Assembly (NCBI RefSeq): GCF_036226505.1
Contig: NZ_CP108484.1
Coordinates: 5,704,001-5,768,000 of the forward strand
Length of the DNA: 64,000 nt
From: Kitasatospora sp. NBC_01246
Lineage (GTDB): Bacteria > Actinomycetota > Actinomycetes > Streptomycetales > Streptomycetaceae
Direction: 5' to 3'
Shown here piece by piece: positions 1-6,947 of this stretch. A program made the position numbers and the translations under genes. Numbering within the stretch: the stretch's first letter is position 1; every line of letters begins with the position of its first letter. The notes under the pieces are model-generated. The model worked only from the letters and a program-made list of their open reading frames with translations, was not told where the DNA came from and made no database searches.

Positions 1-627
1 CGCGACCCACTCGTGTTCGACACGCACGAGCTCGGCCGTCGCCCGGGCTCGCTGCGCAAGGTGTCCCGCACCCTGGAGGCCCCGGAGGGCCTCGGGATCA
101 TCGATGTGATCGGTGTCCCGGAGAAGAGCGAACTGCGGCTGGAGCTCCGCCTGGAGTCGGTGGTCGAGGGCGTGCTGGTGACCGGCACCGCCGAGGCCGT
201 GATCGAGGGCGAGTGCGTGCGGTGCCTGGAGCCGGTCGAGGACGACCTCGACGTGGACTTCCAGGAGCTGTACTACTACCCGGAGTCCGACGAGCGTCAC
301 CGTGCCCGCACCGCCGGGACGGACGACCTCGACGAGGACTCGGAAGATGAGACTTACCGCCTGGAGGGCGATTTCTTCGACCTCCAGCCGGTGCTGCGTG
401 ACGCGGTGGTGCTCGCACTGCCGCTGCAGCCGGTGTGCCAGGAAGACTGCCTGGGCCTGTGCTCCGAGTGCGGAGCGCGCCTGAGCGACGACCCGGCGCA
501 CCACCACGACGCCGCCGACCCCAGGTGGGCGGCTCTGCAGGGACTCTCCGCCGCCCCCGGCGACGAGGGTGACGGAATCAAGAACAGCGACACCCGTGAG
601 GGTGCCGCCGAGAACCAGGAGAAGTAG
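1..627 (+). CDS. YceD/DUF177 family protein (5'-truncated by window edge)
   Basis: Frame 1 is open from base 1 and reads R-D-P-L-V-F-D-T-H-E-L, a run that in actinobacterial homologues lies about ten residues after the start, so the first dozen or so codons fall outside the window. A GTG at 13 is therefore unlikely to be the true start. The family (DUF177, YceD) sits directly upstream of rpmF in most bacteria and is linked in E. coli to 23S rRNA accumulation; its biochemistry is not settled. Visible features are a C-V-R-C-L-E-P motif, a very acidic linker, the conserved V-L-R-D-A-V-V-L-A-L-P block and a Cys cluster (C-x3-C-x3-C-x2-C) near the C-terminus that may bind metal. It ends 2 nt before rpmF, so the two are surely co-transcribed. 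Confidence 0.9.
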   Translation, partial: RDPLVFDTHELGRRPGSLRKVSRTLEAPEGLGIIDVIGVPEKSELRLELRLESVVEGVLVTGTAEAVIEGECVRCLEPVEDDLDVDFQELYYYPESDERHRARTAGTDDLDEDSEDETYRLEGDFFDLQPVLRDAVVLALPLQPVCQEDCLGLCSECGARLSDDPAHHHDAADPRWAALQGLSAAPGDEGDGIKNSDTREGAAENQEK

Positions 628-629
628 CC

Positions 630-803
630 GTGGCTGTTCCGAAGCGGAAGATGTCGCGCAGCAACACGCGCCACCGCCGTTCCAACTGGAAGGCCGTCGT
701 TCCGGCCCTCGTGGCGTGCGACAGCTGCCACGAGCCGAAGCTCGGCCACATCGCGTGCCCGAGCTGCGGCACGTACAACCGTCGCCAGGTCCTCTCGGTC
801 TGA
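630..803 (+). CDS. rpmF: 50S ribosomal protein L32
   Basis: A 57-codon GTG-started gene encoding bL32, a small protein of the large ribosomal subunit. The N-terminus M-A-V-P-K-R-K-M-S-R-S-N-T-R is diagnostic of the family. Cysteines at 30, 33, 43 and 46 make the zinc-ribbon (C+) form, as opposed to the cysteine-free paralogues that streptomycetes use under zinc limitation. The start lies 2 nt after the yceD stop and the stop is 20 nt before rnc, so yceD-rpmF-rnc reads as one operon, with mutM close behind. Length matches the family exactly. Confidence 0.97.
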   Translation: MAVPKRKMSRSNTRHRRSNWKAVVPALVACDSCHEPKLGHIACPSCGTYNRRQVLSV

Positions 804-823
804 TCGGCGGGGTGTACGGATCG

Positions 824-1612
824 ATGTCGGACAGTAACTCTTCCCGCAAGGCGACCATCGCCCCGAAGGCTTCTTCGGGCGGCGGAAAGGCCGGCGGGCC
901 GGCTTCGACCGAATACGACGTCCTGGAAGGGCGCCTCGGGTACACGCTCGAGCGCGCCCTTCTGGTGCGTGCCCTGACCCACCGCTCGTTCGCTTACGAG
1001 AACGGCGGGCTGCCCACCAACGAGCGCCTGGAGTTCCTCGGCGACTCGGTGCTGGGCCTGGTGGTGACCGACACCCTCTACCGCGTCCACCCGGACGTCC
1101 CGGAGGGCACGCTCGCCAAGCTGCGCGCCGCGGTGGTCAACTCCCGCGCGCTCGCCGACGTCGGCCGTGGCCTGGAGCTCGGGACGTTCATCCGGCTCGG
1201 CAAGGGCGAGGAGGGCACCGGCGGCCGCGACAAGTCGTCGATCCTCGCCGACACCGTCGAGGCCGTGATCGGCGCCGTCTACCTGGACCAGGGCCTGGAC
1301 GCGGCCACCGAGTTCGTCCACCGCCTCTTCGACCCGCTGATCGAGGAGTCCTCCCAGCTGGGCGCGGGCCTGGACTGGAAGACCAGCCTCCAGGAGCTCA
1401 CCGCCTCGGTGGGCATCGGGGTGCCGGAGTACGTGGTCGAGGAGTCCGGTCCGGACCACGAGAAGACTTTCACCGCCGCGGCCCGGGTGGCCGGCGAGGA
1501 CTTCGGCAGCGGCGTCGGCCGCTCGAAGAAGGAAGCCGAGCAGAAGGCCGCGGAGAGCGCCTGGCGGGCGATCAAGGAGAAGTACGCCGACCGCCTGCCC
1601 GCCGGCGCCTGA
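824..1612 (+). CDS. rnc: Ribonuclease III
   Basis: Double-strand-specific endoribonuclease that processes rRNA precursors and structured mRNAs; in S. coelicolor the orthologue (AbsB) is needed for antibiotic production. The 262-aa product has the RNase III signature N-E-R-L-E-F-L-G-D-S-V at residues 66-76, with the metal-binding Glu/Asp, and a second acidic motif (D-x-x-E-A) near residue 145. A C-terminal dsRNA-binding domain ends with K-K-E-A-E-Q-K-A-A. The start chosen is ATG 824; upstream in-frame codons would run through rpmF. Residues 1-28 form a Ser/Gly/Ala-rich extension before the catalytic domain. Confidence 0.96.
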   Translation: MSDSNSSRKATIAPKASSGGGKAGGPASTEYDVLEGRLGYTLERALLVRALTHRSFAYENGGLPTNERLEFLGDSVLGLVVTDTLYRVHPDVPEGTLAKLRAAVVNSRALADVGRGLELGTFIRLGKGEEGTGGRDKSSILADTVEAVIGAVYLDQGLDAATEFVHRLFDPLIEESSQLGAGLDWKTSLQELTASVGIGVPEYVVEESGPDHEKTFTAAARVAGEDFGSGVGRSKKEAEQKAAESAWRAIKEKYADRLPAGA

Positions 1613-1664
1613 GCACGCAGTACTCTTCCTCCTGCACGTTTCAGTCGCAGGAGGCTTGTTTCCC

Positions 1665-2558
1665 GTGCCCGAACTCCCCGAGGTAGAGGTCGTCCGCCGA
1701 GGTCTGGCGAACTGGGTCGCCGGGCGGACCGTCGCCGCCGTCGACGTGCTGCACCCGCGGGCGGTGCGCCGCCAGCCGGCCGGTGCGGCCGACTTCACCG
1801 CGCGGCTGACCGGGGCCACGCTCGGCGCCGCGCAGCGTCGCGGCAAGTACCTCTGGGTGCCGCTGTCCACCGCGGCCGACGGCTCGCCGGTCGGCGGGTT
1901 CTCGCTGATCGGTCACCTGGGGATGAGCGGCCAACTGCTCGTCCAGGACCCGTCGGTGCCCGACGAGAAGCACCTGCGGGTGCGGCTGCGGTTCACCGAC
2001 GGCGGCCGGGAGCTGCGCTTCGTCGACCAGCGGACCTTCGGCGGGCTGGCCGTCGAGGAGGCCGAGGAGGGTGACCCGGAGGGCACCCCGCTCTCCATCG
2101 CGCACATCGCCCGGGACCCGCTCGACCCCCGCTTCGACGACGCCGCCTTCGTGGCCGCGCTGCGGGCCAGGCGCACCACGGTCAAGCGGGCGCTGCTGGA
2201 CCAGACGCTGATCAGCGGGGTCGGCAACATCTACGCGGACGAGGCGCTCTGGCGCTCCCGGCTGCACTACGACCGCCCGACCACGGCGCTGACCCGTCCG
2301 CAGGCCGCCGTCCTGCTGGCCCACGCGCGGGACGTGATGACGGCCGCCCTCGCGGTCGGCGGCACCAGCTTCGACAGCCTCTACGTCAACGTGAACGGCG
2401 AGAGCGGGTACTTCTCCCGGGACCTCGACGCCTACGGCCGCGAGGACGAGCCGTGCCGCCGCTGCGGCACCCCGATCCGCCGAGCCGCCTGGATGAACCG
2501 CTCCAGTTACTTCTGCCCCCGCTGCCAGCGCGTCCCGCGCGCCCGCAGCGGGGCCTGA
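1665..2558 (+). CDS. mutM: Formamidopyrimidine-DNA glycosylase
   Basis: Base-excision-repair glycosylase/AP lyase that removes 8-oxoguanine and formamidopyrimidines. The catalytic residue is Pro2, so the start must be the GTG at 1665 (M-P-E-L-P-E-V-E), not the TTG nine bases upstream that would bury the proline; AGGAGG at 1649-1654 serves this start. The Glu3 partner, a central helix-two-turn-helix region (L-I-S-G-V-G-N-I-Y-A-D-E) and a C-terminal zinc finger with cysteines at 264, 267, 284 and 287 are all present, so the enzyme should be active. Length 297 aa is normal. It follows rnc by 52 nt. Confidence 0.96.
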   Translation: MPELPEVEVVRRGLANWVAGRTVAAVDVLHPRAVRRQPAGAADFTARLTGATLGAAQRRGKYLWVPLSTAADGSPVGGFSLIGHLGMSGQLLVQDPSVPDEKHLRVRLRFTDGGRELRFVDQRTFGGLAVEEAEEGDPEGTPLSIAHIARDPLDPRFDDAAFVAALRARRTTVKRALLDQTLISGVGNIYADEALWRSRLHYDRPTTALTRPQAAVLLAHARDVMTAALAVGGTSFDSLYVNVNGESGYFSRDLDAYGREDEPCRRCGTPIRRAAWMNRSSYFCPRCQRVPRARSGA

Positions 2559-2560
2559 GC

Positions 2561-2589
2561 CCGGGCGGCCCCGCTCCGGGGCCACCCGG
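2561..2589. terminator. Bidirectional hairpin between mutM and the DMT gene
   Basis: Inverted repeat of 13-bp arms with one mismatch around a 3-nt loop, filling the 33-bp gap between two convergent stop codons. There is no T-run, as is usual for high-GC actinomycete terminators. Confidence 0.6.
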
Positions 2590-2591
2590 CG

Positions 2592-3515
2592 CTACCGCTT
2601 GGTGAGTTCGGGCTGCGGCTGGTCGGACCCGGCCGGGCCGTGGGTGTCCTGGCCGAAGTAGGCGACGCCGACCGCCGAGACCACGGCGAGCAGGAAGCCG
2701 ACCGCGCCGAGCCAGGCCAGGCCCTCCTTGGAGGAGTCGCCGAGCCAGAGGACGCCGACGGCGCCGGGCAGCACCGTCTCACCGACCACCAGGGCGGCGG
2801 TCGCGCCGTTCACCGAGCCGATCTGCAGGGCCACGGTGTGCACGTACATCCCGCCGATGCCGCCGACCAGGATCGCGTACAGGGCGGGGTCGGAGAGCAG
2901 CGCGCCGAGGTCGAACGGCTCGACGCCGTTGAGGATCCGCACGCCGACGCCGAGCGCGCCGAAGCCGAGGCCGGAGAGCAGACCGGCGACGATCGCGCCG
3001 TTGGCGCCCATCCGCCGCACCAGCAGGGCACCGCCGACCAGCAGCACGGTGGTGATCAGCAGCAGCCACCAGTGGAAGGACATCTCCACGTGGTGGCCGC
3101 CCTCCGGCCCGGCGGAGACGGCCAGCAGCACCAGCGCCGAGCAGAGCACGCCGATCGACGCCCACTCCAACTGCTTGAGCCGGATGCCGAGCAGCTTGAT
3201 GCTCAGCACCGCGGTGATCACCAGATTGGCGCTGATGATGGTCTGGGAGAGGAACAGCGGCAGCAGTCGCGCGGCCAGGGCGCCGAGTCCGAACCCGATG
3301 AAGTCGAGGACGGTGCCCAGGATGAACTCCCAGGTGACGGCGGCCTTCGCGGTGGAGGCGAGGCTGGGCCCGCCGTGTGCGGTGACCCCCGCCGAGCCGC
3401 TGCCCGCGGCGGCGGCCTCCTCCCGGGCGGAGCGACGTGATCCGACGGCCTGCAGGACCGAACCGGTGCCGTAGCAGGCGGAGGCCGCCACGGCGGTGAC
3501 GAGGCCGATGAACAC
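2592..3515 (-). CDS. DMT-superfamily integral membrane protein (EamA-like)
   Basis: About 307 aa, almost entirely hydrophobic, with nine or ten predicted membrane segments, resembling drug/metabolite transporters of the EamA/DMT type; the substrate is unknown. The start chosen is the GTG at 3515, which has GGAG about 8 nt upstream and places the first membrane helix (F-I-G-L-V-T-A-V-A-A-S-A) at the very N-terminus. An upstream extension would add a Gly/Pro/Arg-rich stretch that looks non-coding. A cytoplasmic loop after helix 1 is Arg/Glu/Ala-rich. It converges on mutM and diverges from the gene at 3821. Confidence 0.8.
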   Translation of the reverse strand: MFIGLVTAVAASACYGTGSVLQAVGSRRSAREEAAAAGSGSAGVTAHGGPSLASTAKAAVTWEFILGTVLDFIGFGLGALAARLLPLFLSQTIISANLVITAVLSIKLLGIRLKQLEWASIGVLCSALVLLAVSAGPEGGHHVEMSFHWWLLLITTVLLVGGALLVRRMGANGAIVAGLLSGLGFGALGVGVRILNGVEPFDLGALLSDPALYAILVGGIGGMYVHTVALQIGSVNGATAALVVGETVLPGAVGVLWLGDSSKEGLAWLGAVGFLLAVVSAVGVAYFGQDTHGPAGSDQPQPELTKR

Positions 3516-3820
3516 CCAGATGCTCCGATCGGGAGAAGAGGTCAGGAGTAGGTAACGGGGCCGAGGCCCGGCCACCACTATGCCTGGTCGGGGGAGAGGG
3601 TCCGATCGGCCGTCGAGCGCTCCTCGACCACCCGTGGACCCGCCGGGACGGACGACCGGGTCGACGGCCGGGTTCCCGCCGCGGCCCGTCTCCGGGGCGG
3701 CCGGGGGAAACATCATCCGCGAGGAGGGGAGCGACCCCGGCGGACGGTGGGGGTGCGCGGGGCCGCCCGTACGCGAAGGGGATGCCCTGTCGACGTGGCG
3801 GGAGGGGTAGCGTCGATGGC
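3516..3820. other. Divergent intergenic region, no gene seen
   Basis: 305 bp between divergently transcribed genes. It must carry the promoters for both directions, but no clear -35/-10 pair stands out. Open frames through it have arbitrary Arg/Pro-rich composition. Confidence 0.5.
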
Positions 3821-5191
3821 ATGAGAACCCTCGCTCGACGACGCTCCCGGAGTGCCGGGCTGTCGGCCCTGGTGGCGCTGCTGCTCGGGCTGCTGCTCGT
3901 GCTGGCCCCGGCGGCCGCCGCGGCCGGCGGGCTGGACGACGCCACCGCCGCGCTCAAGCAGGGCCGGGTCTACGTCGACCCGGCGATGACCGGCCGGTTC
4001 AGCCAGGGCCAGGCCGACGCCCTGACCGAGAAGATCCGCAAGGCCGACAAGCCGATCTTCATCGCAGTGGTCCCGGCGGCTGACCCGTACGGCGCGAGTA
4101 CGGTCTTCTCCGACCTGCAGACCAAGGTCGGCATCACCGGTGTCTACGGCATCTGGCGCGGTGACCGGTTCCTGGCCCAGTCCGACAAGGCCGCGCTGGC
4201 CACCGCGAGCGCCGAGCGCATCGCGGGCGCCTCCGCGCGCTCGCACCCGGGCGACGTCGACGCGACCCTGAACGACTTCGTCGACACCGCCGCGCCCCAG
4301 GTGAAGGGGCACGGGGTGAACAGCGGCTCCGGCGGCTTCTCGGTGGCGGCGGTCGTCGTCCCGCTGGCCCTGCTGGCACTGGCCGGCGCCGGGGTGTTCC
4401 TGCTCTTCCGCCGCTCGAAGAAGCGCAAGGAGGAGCGGCGCCGGGCCGAACTGGCGCAGCTGCGCCGGGTGGTGGACGAGGACATCACCGCGTTCGGCGA
4501 GGAGCTGGACCGGCTCGACTTCAGCCCGGGCGCCCCGGACGCCGACGACGTCCAGCGGGCCGACTACACGCACGCCCTGGACTCCTACGAGCGGGCCAAG
4601 CGCAGCATGGACGAGGCGAAGGGGCCGGAGGACGTCAAGCCGGTCACCGAGGCACTGGAGGACGGCCGGTTCGCGCTGGCCACACTGGACGCCCGGCGCG
4701 CGAAGCGGCCGCTGCCCGAGCGCCGGCCGCCGTGCTTCTTCGACCCGCGGCACGGCCCGTCCGTGCGGGACGCCGACTGGGCACCGGCCGGCGGCGCGGC
4801 GCGCACCGTCCCGGTCTGCCGGGCGGACGCCGACCGGCTGGCCACCGGGCAGGACCCGGAGATCCGGACCGTGCCGACCGAGCACGGCCCGCAGCCGTAC
4901 TGGAACGCCGGCCCGGCGTACGGCCCGTGGGCGGGCGGCTACTTCGGCGGCTTCGGCGGCGGCGGGCTGCTGCCCGGCCTGCTGGTCGGCACCATGCTCG
5001 GCTCGATGATGAGCTCCCCGGCCTACGGGGCCGGCTACGACGGCGGCTCCGGCTACGAGGGCGGCGACTTCTCCGGCGCCGACTTCGATTCCGGTGACTT
5101 CGACGGCGGCTTCGACGGTGGCGGCGGGGGCGACTTCGGCGGCGGTGGTGGCTTCGACGGCGGCGGCGGTGACTTCGGCGGGGGCTTCTGA
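3821..5191 (+). CDS. Secreted/membrane protein with Gly/Phe/Asp-rich C-terminal tail
   Basis: 456 aa starting at ATG 3821. An Arg-rich N-terminus and a hydrophobic segment ending A-A-A-A-A-G-G make a signal peptide. An extracytoplasmic domain of roughly 130 residues follows (R-V-Y-V-D-P-A-M-T-G-R, then P-I-F-I-A-V-V-P), which recalls TPM-type domains but which I cannot assign firmly. A second membrane helix near residue 175-195 ends in R-R-S-K-K-R-K, giving an N-out/C-in topology. The cytoplasmic part has a charged helical region with a C-F-F-D-P-R-H-G motif. The tail of about 100 residues is built of repeated G-G/G-D-F/F-D units. Function unknown; homologues are common in streptomycetes. Confidence 0.8.
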   Translation: MRTLARRRSRSAGLSALVALLLGLLLVLAPAAAAAGGLDDATAALKQGRVYVDPAMTGRFSQGQADALTEKIRKADKPIFIAVVPAADPYGASTVFSDLQTKVGITGVYGIWRGDRFLAQSDKAALATASAERIAGASARSHPGDVDATLNDFVDTAAPQVKGHGVNSGSGGFSVAAVVVPLALLALAGAGVFLLFRRSKKRKEERRRAELAQLRRVVDEDITAFGEELDRLDFSPGAPDADDVQRADYTHALDSYERAKRSMDEAKGPEDVKPVTEALEDGRFALATLDARRAKRPLPERRPPCFFDPRHGPSVRDADWAPAGGAARTVPVCRADADRLATGQDPEIRTVPTEHGPQPYWNAGPAYGPWAGGYFGGFGGGGLLPGLLVGTMLGSMMSSPAYGAGYDGGSGYEGGDFSGADFDSGDFDGGFDGGGGGDFGGGGGFDGGGGDFGGGF

Positions 5192-5208
5192 CCCCGTCGG
5201 CGTGACGA

Positions 5209-5253
5209 CCGGGCCCGCGGCCCGCCGGTGGACGGCGGGGGCCGCGGGCCCGG
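5209..5253 (+). terminator. Long hairpin terminator
   Basis: A 15-bp outer stem continues into a 7-bp inner stem (loop GTGGA), interrupted only by a 2-nt bulge. It lies 18 nt after the preceding stop codon and clearly separates that gene from the HxlR gene. Confidence 0.75.
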
Positions 5254-5275
5254 CCGGCGGTGCACCCGAGGAGGT

Positions 5276-5303
5276 TTGAGAACGCAACCCTGTGTGGCAG
5301 GCT
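5276..5303 (+). promoter_or_regulatory. Candidate promoter for leaderless HxlR gene
   Basis: TTGAGA (5276-5281), a 16-bp spacer and CAGGCT (5298-5303) end 6 nt before the GTG at 5310, the geometry expected when transcription starts at the start codon. The alternative is a leadered mRNA using GAGGAGG at 5268-5274, which sits too far upstream of GTG 5310. Confidence 0.45.
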
Positions 5304-5309
5304 GGTGGT

Positions 5310-5807
5310 GTGACCTCCCACACGCCTTCGGCCCCGCCCGCCCTCCCCGGCCGGCCCTGCTCGATCGCCGCCGCGCTCCACGTGGTCGGCGAGAAGTGGG
5401 CCCTGCTCGCCGTCCGCGAGCTGTTCTACGGCAACCACCGCTTCGACCGGATCGCCCGCAACACCGGCGCTCCGCGCGACCGGCTCACCGCCCGGCTGCG
5501 CGCGCTGGAGGAGGCGGGCGTGGTCGAGCGCCGCGCCTACAGCGAGCGGCCGCCGCGCTACGAGTACCACCTGACCGAGGCCGGCCGCGACCTCGCCCCG
5601 CTCACCCACGCCCTGCTCGGCTGGGGCGACCGCTGGCTGCTCCCCGAGCCGCCGGTGAGCTTCGAGCACAGCCCCGAGGGGCACGAGCCGCACCCCTACG
5701 ACCCGGCCTGGGTCTGCCGCACCTGCGGCGAGGAGGGCCGGCGCGGGGACCTCCGGGCGGAGATCCACAGCCCGGACTGGACGATGGCCGGCCCCACGGC
5801 GCCGTAG
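5310..5807 (+). CDS. HxlR-type winged-helix transcriptional regulator
   Basis: 165-aa regulator with the HxlR hallmark C-S-I-A-A-A-L-x-V-V-G-E-K-W-A-L-L-A-V-R near residue 15-34, followed by the DNA-binding stretch I-A-R-N-T-G-A-P-R-D-R-L-T-A-R-L and the wing E-R-P-P-R-Y-E-Y-H-L-T. The single Cys near residue 14 is typical of redox- or aldehyde-sensing members. A C-terminal C-R-T-C pair may form a small metal or disulphide site. The start is the GTG at 5310 rather than 5292 because of the -10-like motif just before it. Its target is unknown; no divergent partner gene is present and acyP follows 35 nt downstream. Confidence 0.87.
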   Translation: MTSHTPSAPPALPGRPCSIAAALHVVGEKWALLAVRELFYGNHRFDRIARNTGAPRDRLTARLRALEEAGVVERRAYSERPPRYEYHLTEAGRDLAPLTHALLGWGDRWLLPEPPVSFEHSPEGHEPHPYDPAWVCRTCGEEGRRGDLRAEIHSPDWTMAGPTAP

Positions 5808-5842
5808 CGCGGCCCGCGATCCGGCCCGATAGGGTCGGGGCC

Positions 5843-6142
5843 ATGCACGGTCGCGACGCCCACAGTGATGAACCGGTCCGGGTGACCGCCTGGGTGCGGG
5901 GCAAGGTCCAGCAGGTCGGCTTCCGGTGGTGGACCAGGGCGCGGGCGCTGGAGATCGGGCTGACCGGCTACGCCAGCAACCTCGGCGACGGCCGGGTGCA
6001 GGTGGTGGCCGAGGGACTCGCGGCCGACTGCGAGCATCTGCTGGCGTTGCTGCGCGGCCCGGACACGCCCGGCCGCGTCAGCGGGGTGACGGAGATCTGG
6101 ACGGCTGTCGGAACCGGCTACCCGGGTTTCGAGATCCGCTGA
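5843..6142 (+). CDS. acyP: Acylphosphatase
   Basis: 99-aa enzyme that hydrolyses carboxyl-phosphate bonds such as acetyl or carbamoyl phosphate. Both family signatures are present: G-K-V-Q-Q-V-G-F-R, carrying the phosphate-binding Arg, and G-Y-A-S-N-L-G-D-G-R-V-Q with the catalytic Asn. ATG 5843 is chosen; TAGGGT at 5830-5835, 7 nt before it, may be a -10 for a leaderless transcript. In streptomycetes acyP commonly sits upstream of smc, as here. Confidence 0.93.
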   Translation: MHGRDAHSDEPVRVTAWVRGKVQQVGFRWWTRARALEIGLTGYASNLGDGRVQVVAEGLAADCEHLLALLRGPDTPGRVSGVTEIWTAVGTGYPGFEIR

Positions 6143-6566
6143 CCGGGGCCCCGCGCGCCGTGGCGGACGGGCCGGGGCCCGCCCCCGTGAAATGATCGGC
6201 GGCCTTCGGTGTCATACGGTTGCCATCTGGGCAGACTCGTGGTTGACTCCGCATCGAACGATGATCCACGAGCGACTGGTGGACCGGCCCGAGATCCCCC
6301 CTGGTGTGACCACACCGCCAGGCAGGTGACAGGGGCGCGGTAGCGTGCGGTGATCGTGTTGACCCTTTCCGTCTTTGGTGAGACGCTGGAAGCCCGCGCA
6401 CACGACCGCGTTTACCCGGTAGGCGCACGCCCTCGTGAGCCCAGCTCACGGTGGTTGTGCCGTAGTGCCCAGCCAGCACTGCCGGTGGCGCGACGCGCGT
6501 GCGTCCCCCTTCCCCCTAGACCTGTACCGTTCCGGTTCGGTCACTCAGCGTGGAGGACCATTCATC
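6143..6566. other. 424-bp intergenic region, no gene seen
   Basis: No convincing coding frame. It is less GC-rich than its surroundings, consistent with promoter DNA. A TTGACC at 6359-6364 is a plausible -35 but its -10 partner is poor. CAGACT at 6232-6237 resembles a -10. Nothing more can be assigned. Confidence 0.4.
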
Positions 6567-6770
6567 ATGGCAAAGGCGCTTCTCGGGTACGTCGGCGGCC
6601 CCGACCCGCGAATGCTCACCGAGGTGCGACGGCTTCAGCAGCGTGTCCAGGATCTTGAGTCCGAGCTCCTTCGGATGCAGGCCGAGAACGACGCGCTCAC
6701 CGCTGTCGCTGACGAGCACTCGCTGCTCAACAGCATCGATCTGGATCAGCGGGAGCCGGCTCTCACCTGA
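6567..6770 (+). CDS. Small coiled-coil protein, function unknown
   Basis: 67-aa protein starting at ATG 6567 with TGGAGGA nine bases upstream. The centre (E-V-R-R-L-Q-Q-R-V-Q-D-L-E-S-E-L-L-R-M-Q) has a clear heptad pattern predicting a short coiled coil. The N-terminus M-A-K-A-L-L-G-Y-V-G-G-P-D is conserved among streptomycete homologues as I remember them. It is independently placed between two non-coding regions just before smc. No catalytic motif is visible; a structural or dimerising role is a guess. Confidence 0.75.
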   Translation: MAKALLGYVGGPDPRMLTEVRRLQQRVQDLESELLRMQAENDALTAVADEHSLLNSIDLDQREPALT

Positions 6771-6822
6771 GTCCCGCCCGGTCCTCGCAGATCGACGCAG
6801 CAGTGCACTGAGCCGCCCCGAT

Positions 6823-6864
6823 AAGGGACGCAGCTTGCAAGGGGCGCCCTGAGTGGCGTCCCTT
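6823..6864 (+). terminator. Inverted repeat after the small coiled-coil gene
   Basis: Perfect 9-bp arms (AAGGGACGC / GCGTCCCTT) with a 24-nt loop that itself contains GGGCGCCC. It is placed about 50 nt after the stop, as expected of a terminator; the long loop lowers confidence. Confidence 0.45.
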
Positions 6865-6947
6865 CGTCGTGTCCGGGCGCCGTCGGCGCCGGTCCGTCCG
6901 GATACAGTCGCCGCTGGGGACCTGGCGAGCGACGAGGAGACCGGCGC